Below are positions 16,200 through 25,705 of a stretch of DNA of 64,000 nucleotides, in pieces. The stretch spans positions 3,877 through 67,876 of the forward strand of contig CAYZGR010000009.1 of NCBI GenBank assembly GCA_964478125.1, given 5' to 3'. Position 1 is the first letter of the stretch, and each line of letters opens with the position of its first letter. The stretch is from FW021-bin31 sp964478125 (GTDB lineage Bacteria > Bacteroidota > Bacteroidia > Chitinophagales > Chitinophagaceae). Made by a program: the position numbers and the translations under genes. The notes under the pieces were generated by a model. The model had not been told where the DNA came from and searched no databases. It was given only the letters and a program-made list of their open reading frames with translations.

Positions 16200-18176
16200 A
16201 TGAAATTAGATGGAAAATCTCCCGAAGGTCCGTTGGCTGAAAAATGGACGCATTATAAGAATCATAGTAAGCTGGTAAGTCCGGCGAATAAGCGTAAATT
16301 GGAAATCATTGTTATCGGTTCGGGGCTTGCAGGCGCTTCCGCTTCCGCTACGCTTGCGGAACAAGGTTATCAGGTAAAGACCTTTTGTTTTCAGGATAGT
16401 CCGCGTCGTGCCCATAGTGTGGCCGCACAAGGGGGAATTAACGCTTCCAAGAATTATCAAAATGACGGGGATTCAGATTTTCGTCTTTTTTATGATACGC
16501 TTAAGGGAGGTGATTTTCGTTCCAGAGAATCCAATTCTTATCGTTTGGCTGAGGTAAGCGCTAATATCATTGACCAATGTGTGGCACAGGGTGTTCCTTT
16601 CGCACGTGAATATGGCGGTTTGTTGGCCAACCGTTCTTTTGGCGGGGTACAGGTTCAACGAACCTTTTATGCCGCCGGGCAAACCGGTCAGCAATTGTTG
16701 CTCGGTGCTTATTCTGCATTAGAAAGGCAAATCGCGCTGGGGAAAGTAGAAATGCATGCGCGCCACGAAATGCTGGAGCTGGTAATCATTGACGGGCAGG
16801 CCAGAGGGATCATTGCCCGTAATCTGGTGACGGGAGAACTGGAAAGATATTTTGGTCATGCCGTGGTATTGGCTTCCGGAGGATATGGGAACGTCTTTTA
16901 TCTGTCTACCAATGCGATGGGATCTAATGTAACAGCTTCCTGGAAGGCGCATAAAAAAGGGGCGTACTTTGCCAATCCCTGTTATACACAAATACATCCG
17001 ACCTGCATCCCGGTTTCCGGGGATTATCAAAGCAAGCTGACCCTGATGAGTGAGTCTTTGAGAAATGACGGAAGGATCTGGGTGCCGAAGAAAAAGGGGG
17101 ATGACCGGAATCCCAATGACATACCGGAAGAAGAAAGAGATTACTACCTCGAGCGCCGTTATCCGGCTTTTGGCAATCTGGGTCCCCGTGATGTGACTTC
17201 GCGCGCCGCCAAAGAGCGTTGCGATGCCGGTTATGGAGTGGGCGCTTCCAAACAGGCCGTATATCTTGATTTCTCTTCGGCCATAAAGCGTTATGGTAAG
17301 GCACAAGCTCATAAATTACAAAATCCCGATGTCTCCGGGGAAGAAATTATCGCCCTGGGAAAGCAGGTAATTAGAGAAAAATACGGGAATCTTTTCGAAA
17401 TGTATGAAAGGATAACCGCGGAGAATCCTTACGAGGTACCCATGCGGATATATCCGGCCAGTCATTATACGATGGGAGGGTTGTGGGTGGATTACAATTT
17501 GATGACTACCATTCCGGGACTGTTTGCCATAGGAGAATGTAATTTTTCAGATCATGGCGCCAACCGCCTGGGGGCTTCCGCTCTGATGCAGGGACTGGCA
17601 GATGGATATTTTATTCTGCCTTATACCATGGGTAACTTCATGGCGGGAGAAATTAATACCAAACCCATTTCTACGGATCATCCGGCATTTGAGGAAGCCG
17701 AAAATGCAGTTAAGGGGCAGGTCAATAAACTTTTAAATGTAAAGGGAAAGCATTCAGTTGATCATTTTCATAAAGCGCTGGGAAAAATAACATGGAATAA
17801 ATGTGGAATGTCTCGGAATGAGAAAGAGCTTACGGTGGCTATTCATGAAATCCGGGAATTAAGAGCAGAATTTTGGGAAGATGTGCGTGTGCCCGGCGGC
17901 GACAAAGAATTCAATCCGGAATTGGAAAAAGCGGGACGGGTAGCTGATTTCCTGGAGCTGGGTGAATTATTGGCGAAAGATGCGCTACAACGCGATGAGA
18001 GTTGCGGCGCCCATTTCAGGGAAGAGCACCAAACAGAGGATGGAGAAGCATTAAGAGATGATGAAAATTTCTGTTACGTAAGCGCCTGGGAATATAAAGC
18101 AGACAATCATTTTGAACTGCATAAAGAGCCCTTGGAATTTGAGGTGGTGCATTTGACACAGCGAAGCTATAAATGA
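16200..18176 (+). CDS. sdhA: Succinate dehydrogenase/fumarate reductase flavoprotein subunit
   Basis: Oxidises succinate to fumarate with covalent FAD. The 658 residues contain the FAD-binding IVIGSGLAGASASATLAE, the flavinylation-site region RAHSVAAQGGINA, the substrate-site HPTCIP and the C-terminal SHYTMGG/GECNFSDHGANRLGASAL blocks. ATG 16200 is the start. The TTG nine bases earlier only extends it by three residues. It is separated from sdhB by 552 bp holding a GxxExxY remnant, unlike the usual tight sdhAB spacing. Confidence 0.96.
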   Translation: MKLDGKSPEGPLAEKWTHYKNHSKLVSPANKRKLEIIVIGSGLAGASASATLAEQGYQVKTFCFQDSPRRAHSVAAQGGINASKNYQNDGDSDFRLFYDTLKGGDFRSRESNSYRLAEVSANIIDQCVAQGVPFAREYGGLLANRSFGGVQVQRTFYAAGQTGQQLLLGAYSALERQIALGKVEMHARHEMLELVIIDGQARGIIARNLVTGELERYFGHAVVLASGGYGNVFYLSTNAMGSNVTASWKAHKKGAYFANPCYTQIHPTCIPVSGDYQSKLTLMSESLRNDGRIWVPKKKGDDRNPNDIPEEERDYYLERRYPAFGNLGPRDVTSRAAKERCDAGYGVGASKQAVYLDFSSAIKRYGKAQAHKLQNPDVSGEEIIALGKQVIREKYGNLFEMYERITAENPYEVPMRIYPASHYTMGGLWVDYNLMTTIPGLFAIGECNFSDHGANRLGASALMQGLADGYFILPYTMGNFMAGEINTKPISTDHPAFEEAENAVKGQVNKLLNVKGKHSVDHFHKALGKITWNKCGMSRNEKELTVAIHEIRELRAEFWEDVRVPGGDKEFNPELEKAGRVADFLELGELLAKDALQRDESCGAHFREEHQTEDGEALRDDENFCYVSAWEYKADNHFELHKEPLEFEVVHLTQRSYK

Positions 18177-18181
18177 TATAA

Positions 18182-18212
18182 ATAGAACACAGATCTTTAT
18201 GATGATTATGAT
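18182..18212 (+). repeat. Left inverted repeat bounding the GxxExxY remnant
   Basis: Starts ATAGAACACAGATCTT and pairs with the reverse complement of 18683-18714. The first 22 bases match at 20 positions, and a TTATGAT match follows after one indel. It lies 6 bp after the sdhA stop codon. Confidence 0.65.
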
Positions 18213-18214
18213 CT

Positions 18215-18689
18215 ATGGATGATAATCTTAAACATGCGGAGATCATTGATAAGATTATAAGATCGTTCTATCAGGTATACAATAAGCCGGGTTATGGTTT
18301 TCTCGAAAAAGTGTATGAGAATGCGATGGTAATCGAATATGATATAACTGGGGAATAAAAGTCGTTCAACAATCACCGATTGATGTTTTTTATGATGAAG
18401 AGNNNNNNNNNNNNNNNNNNNNNNNNNNNNNNNNNNNNNNNNNNNNNNNNNNNNNNNNNNNNNNNNNNNNNNNNNNNNNNNNNNNNNNNNNNNNNNNNNN
18501 NNCTGGGGAATAAAAGTCGTTCAACAATCACCGATTGATGTTTTTTATGATGAAGAGCATGAAACACAGCTGATTAATTATTTAAAGGCAACCGATTTGG
18601 GAGTGGGATTATTATTGAATTTTGGCAAAGAGCCTCAAATAAAGAGGAAAGTTTTTTCAAACGAATATAAGGATCATCATTTATCATAA
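18215..18689 (+). pseudogene. GxxExxY family protein, disrupted
   Basis: The N-terminal part (from ATG 18215) reads to GYGFLEKVYENAM, the family's GxxExxY signature, then stops at 18358. After the gap another frame supplies the usual C-terminal block, ETQLINYLKATDLGVGLLLNFGKE, ending at 18689. Collapsing the duplicated 55 bp at the gap does not join the two frames. About 25-30 residues of the family's nuclease-like middle are also missing. So the copy appears both frameshifted and internally deleted. The family is small and its function is poorly known. The remnant is bounded by imperfect inverted repeats and separates sdhA from sdhB. Confidence 0.75.
18348..18557. other. Assembly gap (100 N, 18403-18502) with duplicated 55-bp flanks
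   Basis: Bases 18348-18402 are repeated exactly at 18503-18557, either side of exactly 100 N. The same pattern occurs at the other two gaps. It is best explained as two contigs sharing a 55-bp overlap that was not merged. Confidence 0.92.
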
Positions 18690-18714
18690 CCGATCATGAA
18701 GATCAGTGTTCTAT
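18683..18714 (-). repeat. Right inverted repeat bounding the GxxExxY remnant
   Basis: Its reverse complement starts ATAGAACACTGATCTT and matches the left repeat at 18182-18212. It begins inside the last codons of the GxxExxY frame and ends 14 bp before sdhB. Confidence 0.65.
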
Positions 18715-18728
18715 AAAATAAAATCCAT

Positions 18729-19502
18729 ATGAACTTAACATTAAAGGTCTGGAGACAAAAAAACGGAAAGGATAAAGGACATTTTGAAACTTATCCGGTT
18801 CAGGATATATCTGAGGACATGTCTTTTTTGGAGATGTTTGACGTGTTGAATGAAAAACTGATCAGTGAGGGAAAAGAACCCATAGCCTTCGACCACGATT
18901 GCCGCGAGGGGATATGCGGCATGTGTTCCATGTATATTAACGGACGGGCGCATGGCCCAATGCCGGGTACTACTACCTGTCAATTGCACATGCGTCATTT
19001 TAATGACGGGGAGACTATTGTTGTGGAACCCTGGAGAGCAGGTGCATTTCCTGTTATTAAAGACCTGGCGGTTGACCGGAGCGCCTTTGATCGTATTATC
19101 GAAGCCGGTGGGTATATATCCGTAAATACCGGAAATGCCGTAGATGCCAATTCCATCCCTATAGAAAAGGAAGAGGCTGATCTGTCTTTTGCAGCTGCTA
19201 CCTGTATCGGTTGTGGCGCATGCGTGGCTGCATGTCCCAACTCTTCGGCCATGTTATTCTTAAGTGCGAAAGTTTCGCAGTTTACCCATTTGCCGCAAGG
19301 TCAGCCTGAAAGGGATTCGCGCGTCGTGAATATGGTGGCCCAGATGGATAAAGAAAAGTTTGGCAGCTGTACCAATATTGGGGAGTGTGAACAGGCCTGT
19401 CCTAAAGACATCCCTATAACACACATAGCCAATGCCAATAGAGAATACCTGAAGGCTACGTTTACTCCGGGTAAATACGGAAAGGCCCCTAAAGCGGAAT
19501 AA
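18729..19502 (+). CDS. sdhB: Succinate dehydrogenase/fumarate reductase iron-sulfur subunit
   Basis: Carries electrons from FAD to quinone through three Fe-S clusters. The [2Fe-2S] ligands are in CREGICGMC, with the last Cys in TTTCQL. The [4Fe-4S] ligands are in CIGCGACVAACP, and the later clusters are in CTNIGECEQACPKDIPI. 257 residues is the usual size for the Bacteroidota form. It completes the operon begun at 15473. If the inserted GxxExxY element carries no terminator, read-through from the sdhC promoter still reaches it. Confidence 0.96.
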   Translation: MNLTLKVWRQKNGKDKGHFETYPVQDISEDMSFLEMFDVLNEKLISEGKEPIAFDHDCREGICGMCSMYINGRAHGPMPGTTTCQLHMRHFNDGETIVVEPWRAGAFPVIKDLAVDRSAFDRIIEAGGYISVNTGNAVDANSIPIEKEEADLSFAAATCIGCGACVAACPNSSAMLFLSAKVSQFTHLPQGQPERDSRVVNMVAQMDKEKFGSCTNIGECEQACPKDIPITHIANANREYLKATFTPGKYGKAPKAE

Positions 19503-19512
19503 CGCTCTTATA

Positions 19513-21243
19513 ATGCGTACGCTGTTAGACATCCAGGAGCTCTCTATTCGCTTTATTGCCGGAGAAACGGAGAATGAGGTAGTGCATGGCATATCTTTTA
19601 AAATCCAGAAAGGCGATATTGTCGGCCTGGTAGGAGAGTCCGGCTCCGGGAAGTCGGTAAGCGCCCTTTCATTAATGCGTCTTTTACCTTCCGCCCAAAA
19701 ATGTCGTACGGGCGGTTCCGTTTATATAAATGATGATGGGAAAAAGGTAGATCTTTTTAAACTTCCTGAAGAAGAAATGCGGCAATATCGGGGCAACAAG
19801 CTCGGTATGATCTTTCAGGAACCCATGACCTCTCTAAATCCGGTTTTTACCTGCGGGGAGCAGGTGGCAGAAGGAATCCGGGTACATCAAAAGGTTTCTC
19901 GAAAAGAGGCGGAGACCCAGGTTAAAGAATGGTTTAATAAGGTGAAGTTACCCCAACCCGGACAAATATTTCACCGATATCCGCATCAGCTTTCAGGAGG
20001 GCAGAAACAGCGGGTCATGATCGCCATGGCAATGAGTTGTAATCCTTATCTCATTATAGCAGACGAGCCCACTACGGCATTAGATGTCACCGTTCAAAGG
20101 GCCATCCTGGATCTGCTAAAGGATTTGCAACAGCAACTAGGGATCAGCGTTTTGTTTATTACGCACGACTTGGGAGTGATCAGGGCCATTGCAAATAAGG
20201 TATTGGTCATGTATAAAGGGACGATCGTGGAACAGGGAGCTATTAACGATATTTTTTCCAACCCCCGGCATCCTTATACCAAAGGCTTGTTGGCCTGCCG
20301 TCCTCCCACGGACCGTATTTTAAAAAAATTGCCTGTAATGTCCGATTTTATCCAGATGGATGGAGGAGAAATGGTTTCCCGGCGTACGGATATGGGGCCA
20401 TTGATCCGTTCCCTTGAGATGGACCCTGCGGAAAAAAATGCCCGAAGGGAATCAATGAAGGAGACGGTGTTGGAGGTGAAAGACCTGGTCGTTCGTTTTC
20501 CGGGTAAGAAAAATTTTTTGGGGAAAATATTGAACTGGACCCTGGCAGTGAATGAGGTGAGCTTCGATGTGAAACAGGGAGAAGTGCTGGGCTTGGCAGG
20601 GGAATCCGGCTGTGGGAAAACCACGCTCGGGCGTGCGATCCTTCAGTTGATCCGGCCTGTATCCGGAGAGGTATGGTTTAAAGGGCGTAACCTGTGTACC
20701 TTATCGGGAAAGGATCTGAGGAAGATGCGTCCCCGGTTACAGCTTATATTTCAGGATCCCTATTCTGCCCTGAATCCCCGTTTGACGATCGGAGAATCTA
20801 TTCTGGAACCGATGCAGGTTCACGGGCTTCATAAAAATGACCGGAACAGGCGAAAAAAGATCCGTGAATTACTTCAGAAGGTGGATTTGGATCCGGATCT
20901 GGTAAAAAGCTACCCGCATGAATTTTCAGGGGGCCAGAGACAAAGGATTTGCATAGCAAGGGCCCTGGCTTTGCAGCCTGAATTTATTATTTGTGATGAA
21001 TCGGTCTCCGCCTTGGATGTTAGTATACAGGCACAAGTACTGAACCTGCTGTTGGAATTGAGATCGGAGTTTCATTTCAGTTGTATTTTTATCTCCCATG
21101 ACTTGTCGGTGGTTAAATTCATGTGTGACCGCATTATGATAATGAATAAAGGAAGCATAGAAGAGATCGGCCCGGCCGAGCAGATTTATCACCATCCTCA
21201 AACCCCTTATACACAGCAGCTTATTGCTGCTATTCCCCGATAA
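19513..21243 (+). CDS. Fused double ABC ATPase, di/oligopeptide-type (DppD-DppF/YejF-like)
   Basis: Two complete ATP-binding cassettes in one 576-residue chain. Domain 1: Walker A GESGSGKS (residues 41-48), signature LSGGQKQR, Walker B LIIADEP. Domain 2, from about residue 320: GESGCGKT, signature FSGGQRQR, Walker B FIICDES. The oligopeptide-type C-terminal extensions (HPYTKGLLA, TPYTQQLIAAIPR) point to peptide or nickel importers. It starts 10 bp after sdhB, but no permease or binding protein is near. The partner proteins must be encoded elsewhere. Confidence 0.88.
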   Translation: MRTLLDIQELSIRFIAGETENEVVHGISFKIQKGDIVGLVGESGSGKSVSALSLMRLLPSAQKCRTGGSVYINDDGKKVDLFKLPEEEMRQYRGNKLGMIFQEPMTSLNPVFTCGEQVAEGIRVHQKVSRKEAETQVKEWFNKVKLPQPGQIFHRYPHQLSGGQKQRVMIAMAMSCNPYLIIADEPTTALDVTVQRAILDLLKDLQQQLGISVLFITHDLGVIRAIANKVLVMYKGTIVEQGAINDIFSNPRHPYTKGLLACRPPTDRILKKLPVMSDFIQMDGGEMVSRRTDMGPLIRSLEMDPAEKNARRESMKETVLEVKDLVVRFPGKKNFLGKILNWTLAVNEVSFDVKQGEVLGLAGESGCGKTTLGRAILQLIRPVSGEVWFKGRNLCTLSGKDLRKMRPRLQLIFQDPYSALNPRLTIGESILEPMQVHGLHKNDRNRRKKIRELLQKVDLDPDLVKSYPHEFSGGQRQRICIARALALQPEFIICDESVSALDVSIQAQVLNLLLELRSEFHFSCIFISHDLSVVKFMCDRIMIMNKGSIEEIGPAEQIYHHPQTPYTQQLIAAIPR

Positions 21244-21342
21244 TCTCAGAAATTTAAAGAAAAAAGTAAACCTTTTTGGCTTTATAATTGTTTCATACTG
21301 AATAACATAGTAATTTTAATATGGAATATCGTACGAATTCAG

Positions 21343-21350
21343 TACCTTTG
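21343..21350 (+). promoter_or_regulatory. -7 promoter element (TACCTTTG) for queA
   Basis: A perfect TAnnTTTG, with expected initiation near 21357. This excludes the in-frame ATG at 21321 and fixes queA translation at ATG 21375. Confidence 0.55.
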
Positions 21351-21374
21351 CAGCCTTTAAATCCATACCGTAAG

Positions 21375-22424
21375 ATGAAATTATCCCAATTCAAATTTGA
21401 TCTTCCACTTAATTTAATTGCACAACGGCCTACCAAAAAGAGAGATGAATCTCGGTTGATGGTTGTTCACAGGGACAGCGGGAAAATTGAACATAAGGTA
21501 TTTAAAGATGTACTGGATTATTTTGATGATCAGGATGTGATGATCGTAAATAATACCAAGGTTTTTCCTGCCCGTCTTCATGGACGAAAGGAAAAAACGG
21601 GGGCAAAAATAGAAGTGTTTTTGCTGCGTGAATTGAATATGAATACCCGCTTATGGGATGTGATCGTGGATCCTGCACGGAAAATCAGAGTAGGGAACAA
21701 ATTATTTTTTGGAGAAAATGATGAACTGGTAGCAGAGGTTATTGATAACACGACCTCGCGGGGCCGTACCATCCGTTTCTTACATGACGGTACCGATGAG
21801 GAATACAAGGCGCTCCTGACGAGGCTGGGGGAGACTCCATTGCCCAAATACATCAAACGTGAACCGGATACCGCGGATAAAGAACGTTATCAGACAGTAT
21901 ATGCCAAATATGAAGGTGCCGTGGCGGCTCCTACCGCGGGTTTGCATTTTACCGAAACATTAATAAAACGTCTTGAAATAAAGGGAATCCATTTCGCTGA
22001 AGTAACATTACATACCGGATTGGGGACCTTTCGTCCCATAGAAGTGGAAGACCTGAGCAAACATAAGATGGATGCAGAATATTTTCGGATTACCGGGGAA
22101 GCGGCAAATATAGTGAATGCCGCTAAGGAAAGTAACAGCAAGGTCTGTGCCGTGGGTACTACCAGTATGCGGGCGATTGAATCCTCTGTGACCTCCTCTA
22201 ATCTGTTGCGGACGGATGAAGGTTGGACTAACCTGTTCATACATCCCCCTTATGATTTTCGTATTGCCAATTGCATGATCACCAATTTTCATCTGCCCAA
22301 GACCAGCCTATTGATTATGGTTTCTGCTTTTGCCGATTATGAGCTTGTCATGCATGCCTATCATGAAGCGATTAAAGAAAAATACCGCTTTTTTAGTTAC
22401 GGGGATGCCATGCTGATTTTATAG
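21375..22424 (+). CDS. queA: S-adenosylmethionine:tRNA ribosyltransferase-isomerase
   Basis: Moves the ribosyl part of SAM onto preQ1 in tRNA to make epoxyqueuosine. About 349 residues with family blocks FDLPLNLIAQ near the N-terminus, VNNTKVFPARLHGRK near 60, AAPTAGLHFT near 185, and the C-terminal TNFHLPKTSLLIMVSAF. ATG 21375 is chosen because of the promoter at 21343. The ispD gene follows after 4 bp, so the two are probably one transcript. Confidence 0.95.
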   Translation: MKLSQFKFDLPLNLIAQRPTKKRDESRLMVVHRDSGKIEHKVFKDVLDYFDDQDVMIVNNTKVFPARLHGRKEKTGAKIEVFLLRELNMNTRLWDVIVDPARKIRVGNKLFFGENDELVAEVIDNTTSRGRTIRFLHDGTDEEYKALLTRLGETPLPKYIKREPDTADKERYQTVYAKYEGAVAAPTAGLHFTETLIKRLEIKGIHFAEVTLHTGLGTFRPIEVEDLSKHKMDAEYFRITGEAANIVNAAKESNSKVCAVGTTSMRAIESSVTSSNLLRTDEGWTNLFIHPPYDFRIANCMITNFHLPKTSLLIMVSAFADYELVMHAYHEAIKEKYRFFSYGDAMLIL

Positions 22425-22428
22425 CGGC

Positions 22429-23109
22429 ATGAGAAAAAAATATGCCATAGTGGTAGCTGCAGGAAAGGGCGTTCGTATGAAAAAGGCCGCCCCGAAGCAG
22501 TTTTTACCCCTGGTGGGAAGACCGTTGCTTTATTATAGTATTCGTGCTTTTCTGCATGCATTTTCAGAGGTGGAGGTTATCGTGGTGTTCCCTCCCGATA
22601 AGGAAAGCTCTCATGAGAAAGAGGTCCTGGATCTGTTTCCCAAAGAACGAATTATTACGGTGAGAGGCGGGGCGACTCGCTATGATTCGGTCCGAAAGGG
22701 ATTGAAGATGGTGAAAGACCCGTCCGTTATATTTGTTCATGATGGTGTTCGTCCTTTGCTTCCGATCGCTTTAATTCTATCGTGTTACGAACAAGCCCTG
22801 CAATTCGGAAGCGCCGTACCTGTGATCAAATTGAAAGACAGCATCAGGCAGGTGCAGGGAGGACATAATTATGCCGTTAACCGTGATCTTTTCCGTTCGG
22901 TCCAAACCCCGCAGACCTTTTTGTCCGAAATCCTTTTACCGGCCTTTGAACAACCCTATCGGCAAGAATTCACGGACGAAGCCACGGTGGTAGAATATTC
23001 GGGGCGCCAGATCCATCTGGTGGAGGGCGCAACAGAAAATATAAAGATCACCCTGCCCGTAGATCTGCAGGTGGCGGAGCAATTGTTCCGTTCCCGGGAT
23101 AAAGTTTAA
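22429..23109 (+). CDS. ispD: 2-C-methyl-D-erythritol 4-phosphate cytidylyltransferase
   Basis: A 226-residue nucleotidyltransferase with the IspD motifs VVAAGKGVRMKKAAPKQFL, VHDGVRPL, FTDEATVVE and EGATENIKIT. Known IspD activates methylerythritol phosphate with CTP in the MEP isoprenoid route. It stands alone downstream of queA, while the window also encodes a full mevalonate pathway (27140-32374). Either both routes exist or this enzyme has another alcohol-phosphate substrate (IspD relatives include TarI/CDP-ribitol enzymes). All key residues look intact. Confidence 0.88.
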   Translation: MRKKYAIVVAAGKGVRMKKAAPKQFLPLVGRPLLYYSIRAFLHAFSEVEVIVVFPPDKESSHEKEVLDLFPKERIITVRGGATRYDSVRKGLKMVKDPSVIFVHDGVRPLLPIALILSCYEQALQFGSAVPVIKLKDSIRQVQGGHNYAVNRDLFRSVQTPQTFLSEILLPAFEQPYRQEFTDEATVVEYSGRQIHLVEGATENIKITLPVDLQVAEQLFRSRDKV

Positions 23110-23179
23110 AGTATTCTTAATTTATTTCTAATCCGGAGTGGCTTGGACTTGAATAATCAATATTTTGTATCTTTCCGGT

Positions 23180-24052
23180 ATGGTTCGCTTCGGAGAGATA
23201 TCCCAGGTTAAATTAGTAGAATGTCCGCGTGATGCCATGCAGGGATGGGGAACCCTTATTTCTACTGAAAAAAAAGCGGCCTATTTGAACCTTTTACTGA
23301 AGGTCGGGTTTGATACCCTGGATTTTGGCAGTTTCGTATCTCCGGAAACGGTTCCCCAGATGGCGGACACCGCGGAAGTACTTTCTTTACTTGATACGCG
23401 CCATTCGGCCACCCGACTGCTGGCTATAGTAGCGAATGAACAGGGTGCAAAAGAGGCTATCCGGCATGAACAGATAACTTATCTGGGGTATCCTTTTTCT
23501 GTTTCCGAGACCTTTCAACTCAGAAATACCAATAGGACGATAGCAGAGTCGCTTTTAGTTGTGCAAAAGATCCGAGATCTTTGTAGCCATACTCAGAAGG
23601 AACTGGTGATCTATATCTCAATGGGCTTTGGCAACCCGTATGGTGATCCTTACAGCAAAGAAATAGTGGAGAAATGGGTGGGTGCTTTTTCCGAAATGGG
23701 AATAAGCATCATTTCTTTATCGGATACGGTAGGCCTGGCAGATCCCCAAACCATCTCTTATTTATTTTCTCATCTGATTCCTGTATTTCCCCGAGTGGAA
23801 TTCGGCGCTCATTTTCATTCTGCTCCTGATAACTGGGAACCTAAAATAACCGCTGCTTATGATAGTGGATGCCGTCGTTTCGATAGCACCATACAGGGTA
23901 TCGGCGGATGTCCCATGGCCGAAGATAAGCTGGTAGGTAATATATTGACGGAAGACCTGCTCTCTTTTTTAAGAAAGAAAGCGGTAGCTCTTTCTATAAA
24001 GGAGGATCTTTTTAAGGCAGCACAAAAAGAAGTCTGGAAGGTTTTTGTTTAA
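23180..24052 (+). CDS. Hydroxymethylglutaryl-CoA lyase
   Basis: Splits HMG-CoA to acetyl-CoA and acetoacetate, the last step of leucine breakdown. DRE-TIM metallolyase features: ECPRDAMQGW at the start, FHSAPDNW (metal-binding His) near 205, and the lyase signature GIGGCPMAEDKLVGN with the catalytic Cys. It uses the same metabolite as the HMG-CoA reductase in the mevalonate operon 4 kb downstream. ATG 23180 is preferred over TTG 23165. The nearest promoter-like element, TATCTTTC at 23168-23175, is so close that the message would be almost leaderless. Confidence 0.87.
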   Translation: MVRFGEISQVKLVECPRDAMQGWGTLISTEKKAAYLNLLLKVGFDTLDFGSFVSPETVPQMADTAEVLSLLDTRHSATRLLAIVANEQGAKEAIRHEQITYLGYPFSVSETFQLRNTNRTIAESLLVVQKIRDLCSHTQKELVIYISMGFGNPYGDPYSKEIVEKWVGAFSEMGISIISLSDTVGLADPQTISYLFSHLIPVFPRVEFGAHFHSAPDNWEPKITAAYDSGCRRFDSTIQGIGGCPMAEDKLVGNILTEDLLSFLRKKAVALSIKEDLFKAAQKEVWKVFV

Positions 24053-24197
24053 AAGAGTGAGGAATACGGTGTTTATGCCTTGTCCTAGGGGGCAACAAAA
24101 TAACTTGTTCTGCTTTTTTACCGATCTTTTGCCTTTCGGGGCAAACGCGCCTATCCTCCATATTTATTGTATTTTGATCCCGTAAGGACAAAATATT

Positions 24198-25589
24198 TTA
24201 AATCTTCTGAATTTTTTTAAACCATGCATATAAGGGAACTCCGATAAAGATCAATACCAGCCCGATTCCCGCCTCTCGTGGCCGGGCATAGATCGTATTG
24301 GCTATGAGGAAAATACAGAACAGGATAAAAAGGGCCGGAATAACCGGGTATCCCCATACTTTATAAGGTCTGGATGCATCAGGCATTTTCTTCCGGAGAA
24401 TAAAGACCCCCAACGTGGTAGCTCCGTAAAAAATAAATGCGGCGAAGATCAGCATGTCCGTAAGTTGGTCGAAAGTGCCGGAAAGTACTAAAACACAGGC
24501 CCATACCCCCTGATACCATAAGGCATTTCCCGGAACGTTATAATTGTTGACTCTTGCCATTTTTGGAAAAAACAATCCTTCTCTTGCCATGGCGAAAGAC
24601 GTTCTTGCATTACTCATAATGGTGGCATGCGTACAGCCGAAGGTGGATAGGCAAATTACGACGGAAATAAATATTACACCGGACGTACTCCAAAAGGACC
24701 GGACAGTTTCTATGGCCGCCACATTGCTGACCTGCGAATTGATCGCTTCCATTTCGGGAATAGATAGAACAGACAGGTAGCTCATATTGACCACCAGGTA
24801 GAGTAGAATGATAATAAACAATCCGATAATGATCGCGAATGGAAGATTTCGATGCGCATTTTTAATTTCGCCTCCTAAAAAACCAATTGAATTCCATCCT
24901 TCGTATCCCCAAAAGGCGGCCAGCATAGCTGTGAAAACCGCACTTATGGTTACCGGGCCGGCATTTACGGGGGTAAAGCTCCAGGCCTTGCTGATATGGG
25001 CATTTTCACTCAGGTTGCCGGCTACTGCAATGACTACGATACCGGTAATGACCAATAATAAAACTACGGTGCTCAGGTTAGCCCCCAGCTTTAGCCCTCT
25101 GCTGTTGAACCAGGTAAGGAGTAAAACAAGTATTATGGCTACCAATTTGACACTAAATCCTTCAAAGGGATAGAAAATACCCAAAATATTCCACCCTCTG
25201 AGAGCTGTGAGGATAGAAGGAAACGGGGCAATGCTGTTAAGAGACTGTGCAAATACATAGGCTATGGAGGCAATGGCCGCGGTTTTGATGGCTGCAAAAT
25301 TAGACCAGCCGTAAATGAAGGAAAAAAAGCGGTTGTATATTTTTTTATAATAGGCATATTCACCACCGGTATCTGCCAGCATACTTGCTATTTCAGCATT
25401 ACTGATTCCGCCAAACATGGTAATCACCCCACCCAATACCCAGCAGATCAGTACCCAGCCGGAAGAATGCAGTTCGGCTGCCATGGGGGCCACCTTTTTA
25501 AAAACGCCCGAGCCAATGATATTCCCAAGTACAAGTACAACGGCAAGGCCCAAACCCAGTGTGCGGTGAAGTTCTTTGGATTTATTCAT
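24198..25589 (-). CDS. APC-superfamily amino acid permease
   Basis: 463 residues with about twelve membrane segments. The N-terminus shows the APC substrate-site motif GNIIGSGVF in helix 1. GLKLGANLSTVV, GYEGWNSIGFLGGE in helix 6, and NARTSFAMAREGLFFP further on are typical of the LAT/basic amino acid-polyamine antiporter branch. The substrate cannot be told from sequence. It converges with the HMG-CoA lyase gene. A loose 6-bp hairpin without a T run (24128-24145) lies between them. Confidence 0.87.
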   Translation of the reverse strand: MNKSKELHRTLGLGLAVVLVLGNIIGSGVFKKVAPMAAELHSSGWVLICWVLGGVITMFGGISNAEIASMLADTGGEYAYYKKIYNRFFSFIYGWSNFAAIKTAAIASIAYVFAQSLNSIAPFPSILTALRGWNILGIFYPFEGFSVKLVAIILVLLLTWFNSRGLKLGANLSTVVLLLVITGIVVIAVAGNLSENAHISKAWSFTPVNAGPVTISAVFTAMLAAFWGYEGWNSIGFLGGEIKNAHRNLPFAIIIGLFIIILLYLVVNMSYLSVLSIPEMEAINSQVSNVAAIETVRSFWSTSGVIFISVVICLSTFGCTHATIMSNARTSFAMAREGLFFPKMARVNNYNVPGNALWYQGVWACVLVLSGTFDQLTDMLIFAAFIFYGATTLGVFILRKKMPDASRPYKVWGYPVIPALFILFCIFLIANTIYARPREAGIGLVLIFIGVPLYAWFKKIQKI

Positions 25590-25705
25590 AGAAAGGGTAG
25601 TTTAAAACGCATTGAAAGTATAAATTTTCAATACAATCTTCAAAAATCCGGATATTTTTATTCATATTCATTAATATTGGACATGTCTTAAACTTTTATA
25701 CAAAC

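Noticed and set aside
24128..24145. Hairpin TTTGCC/GGCAAA between HMG-CoA lyase and the APC permease, as a terminator
   Set aside because: The stem is only 6 bp with a 6-nt loop, and neither strand has a T run after it.
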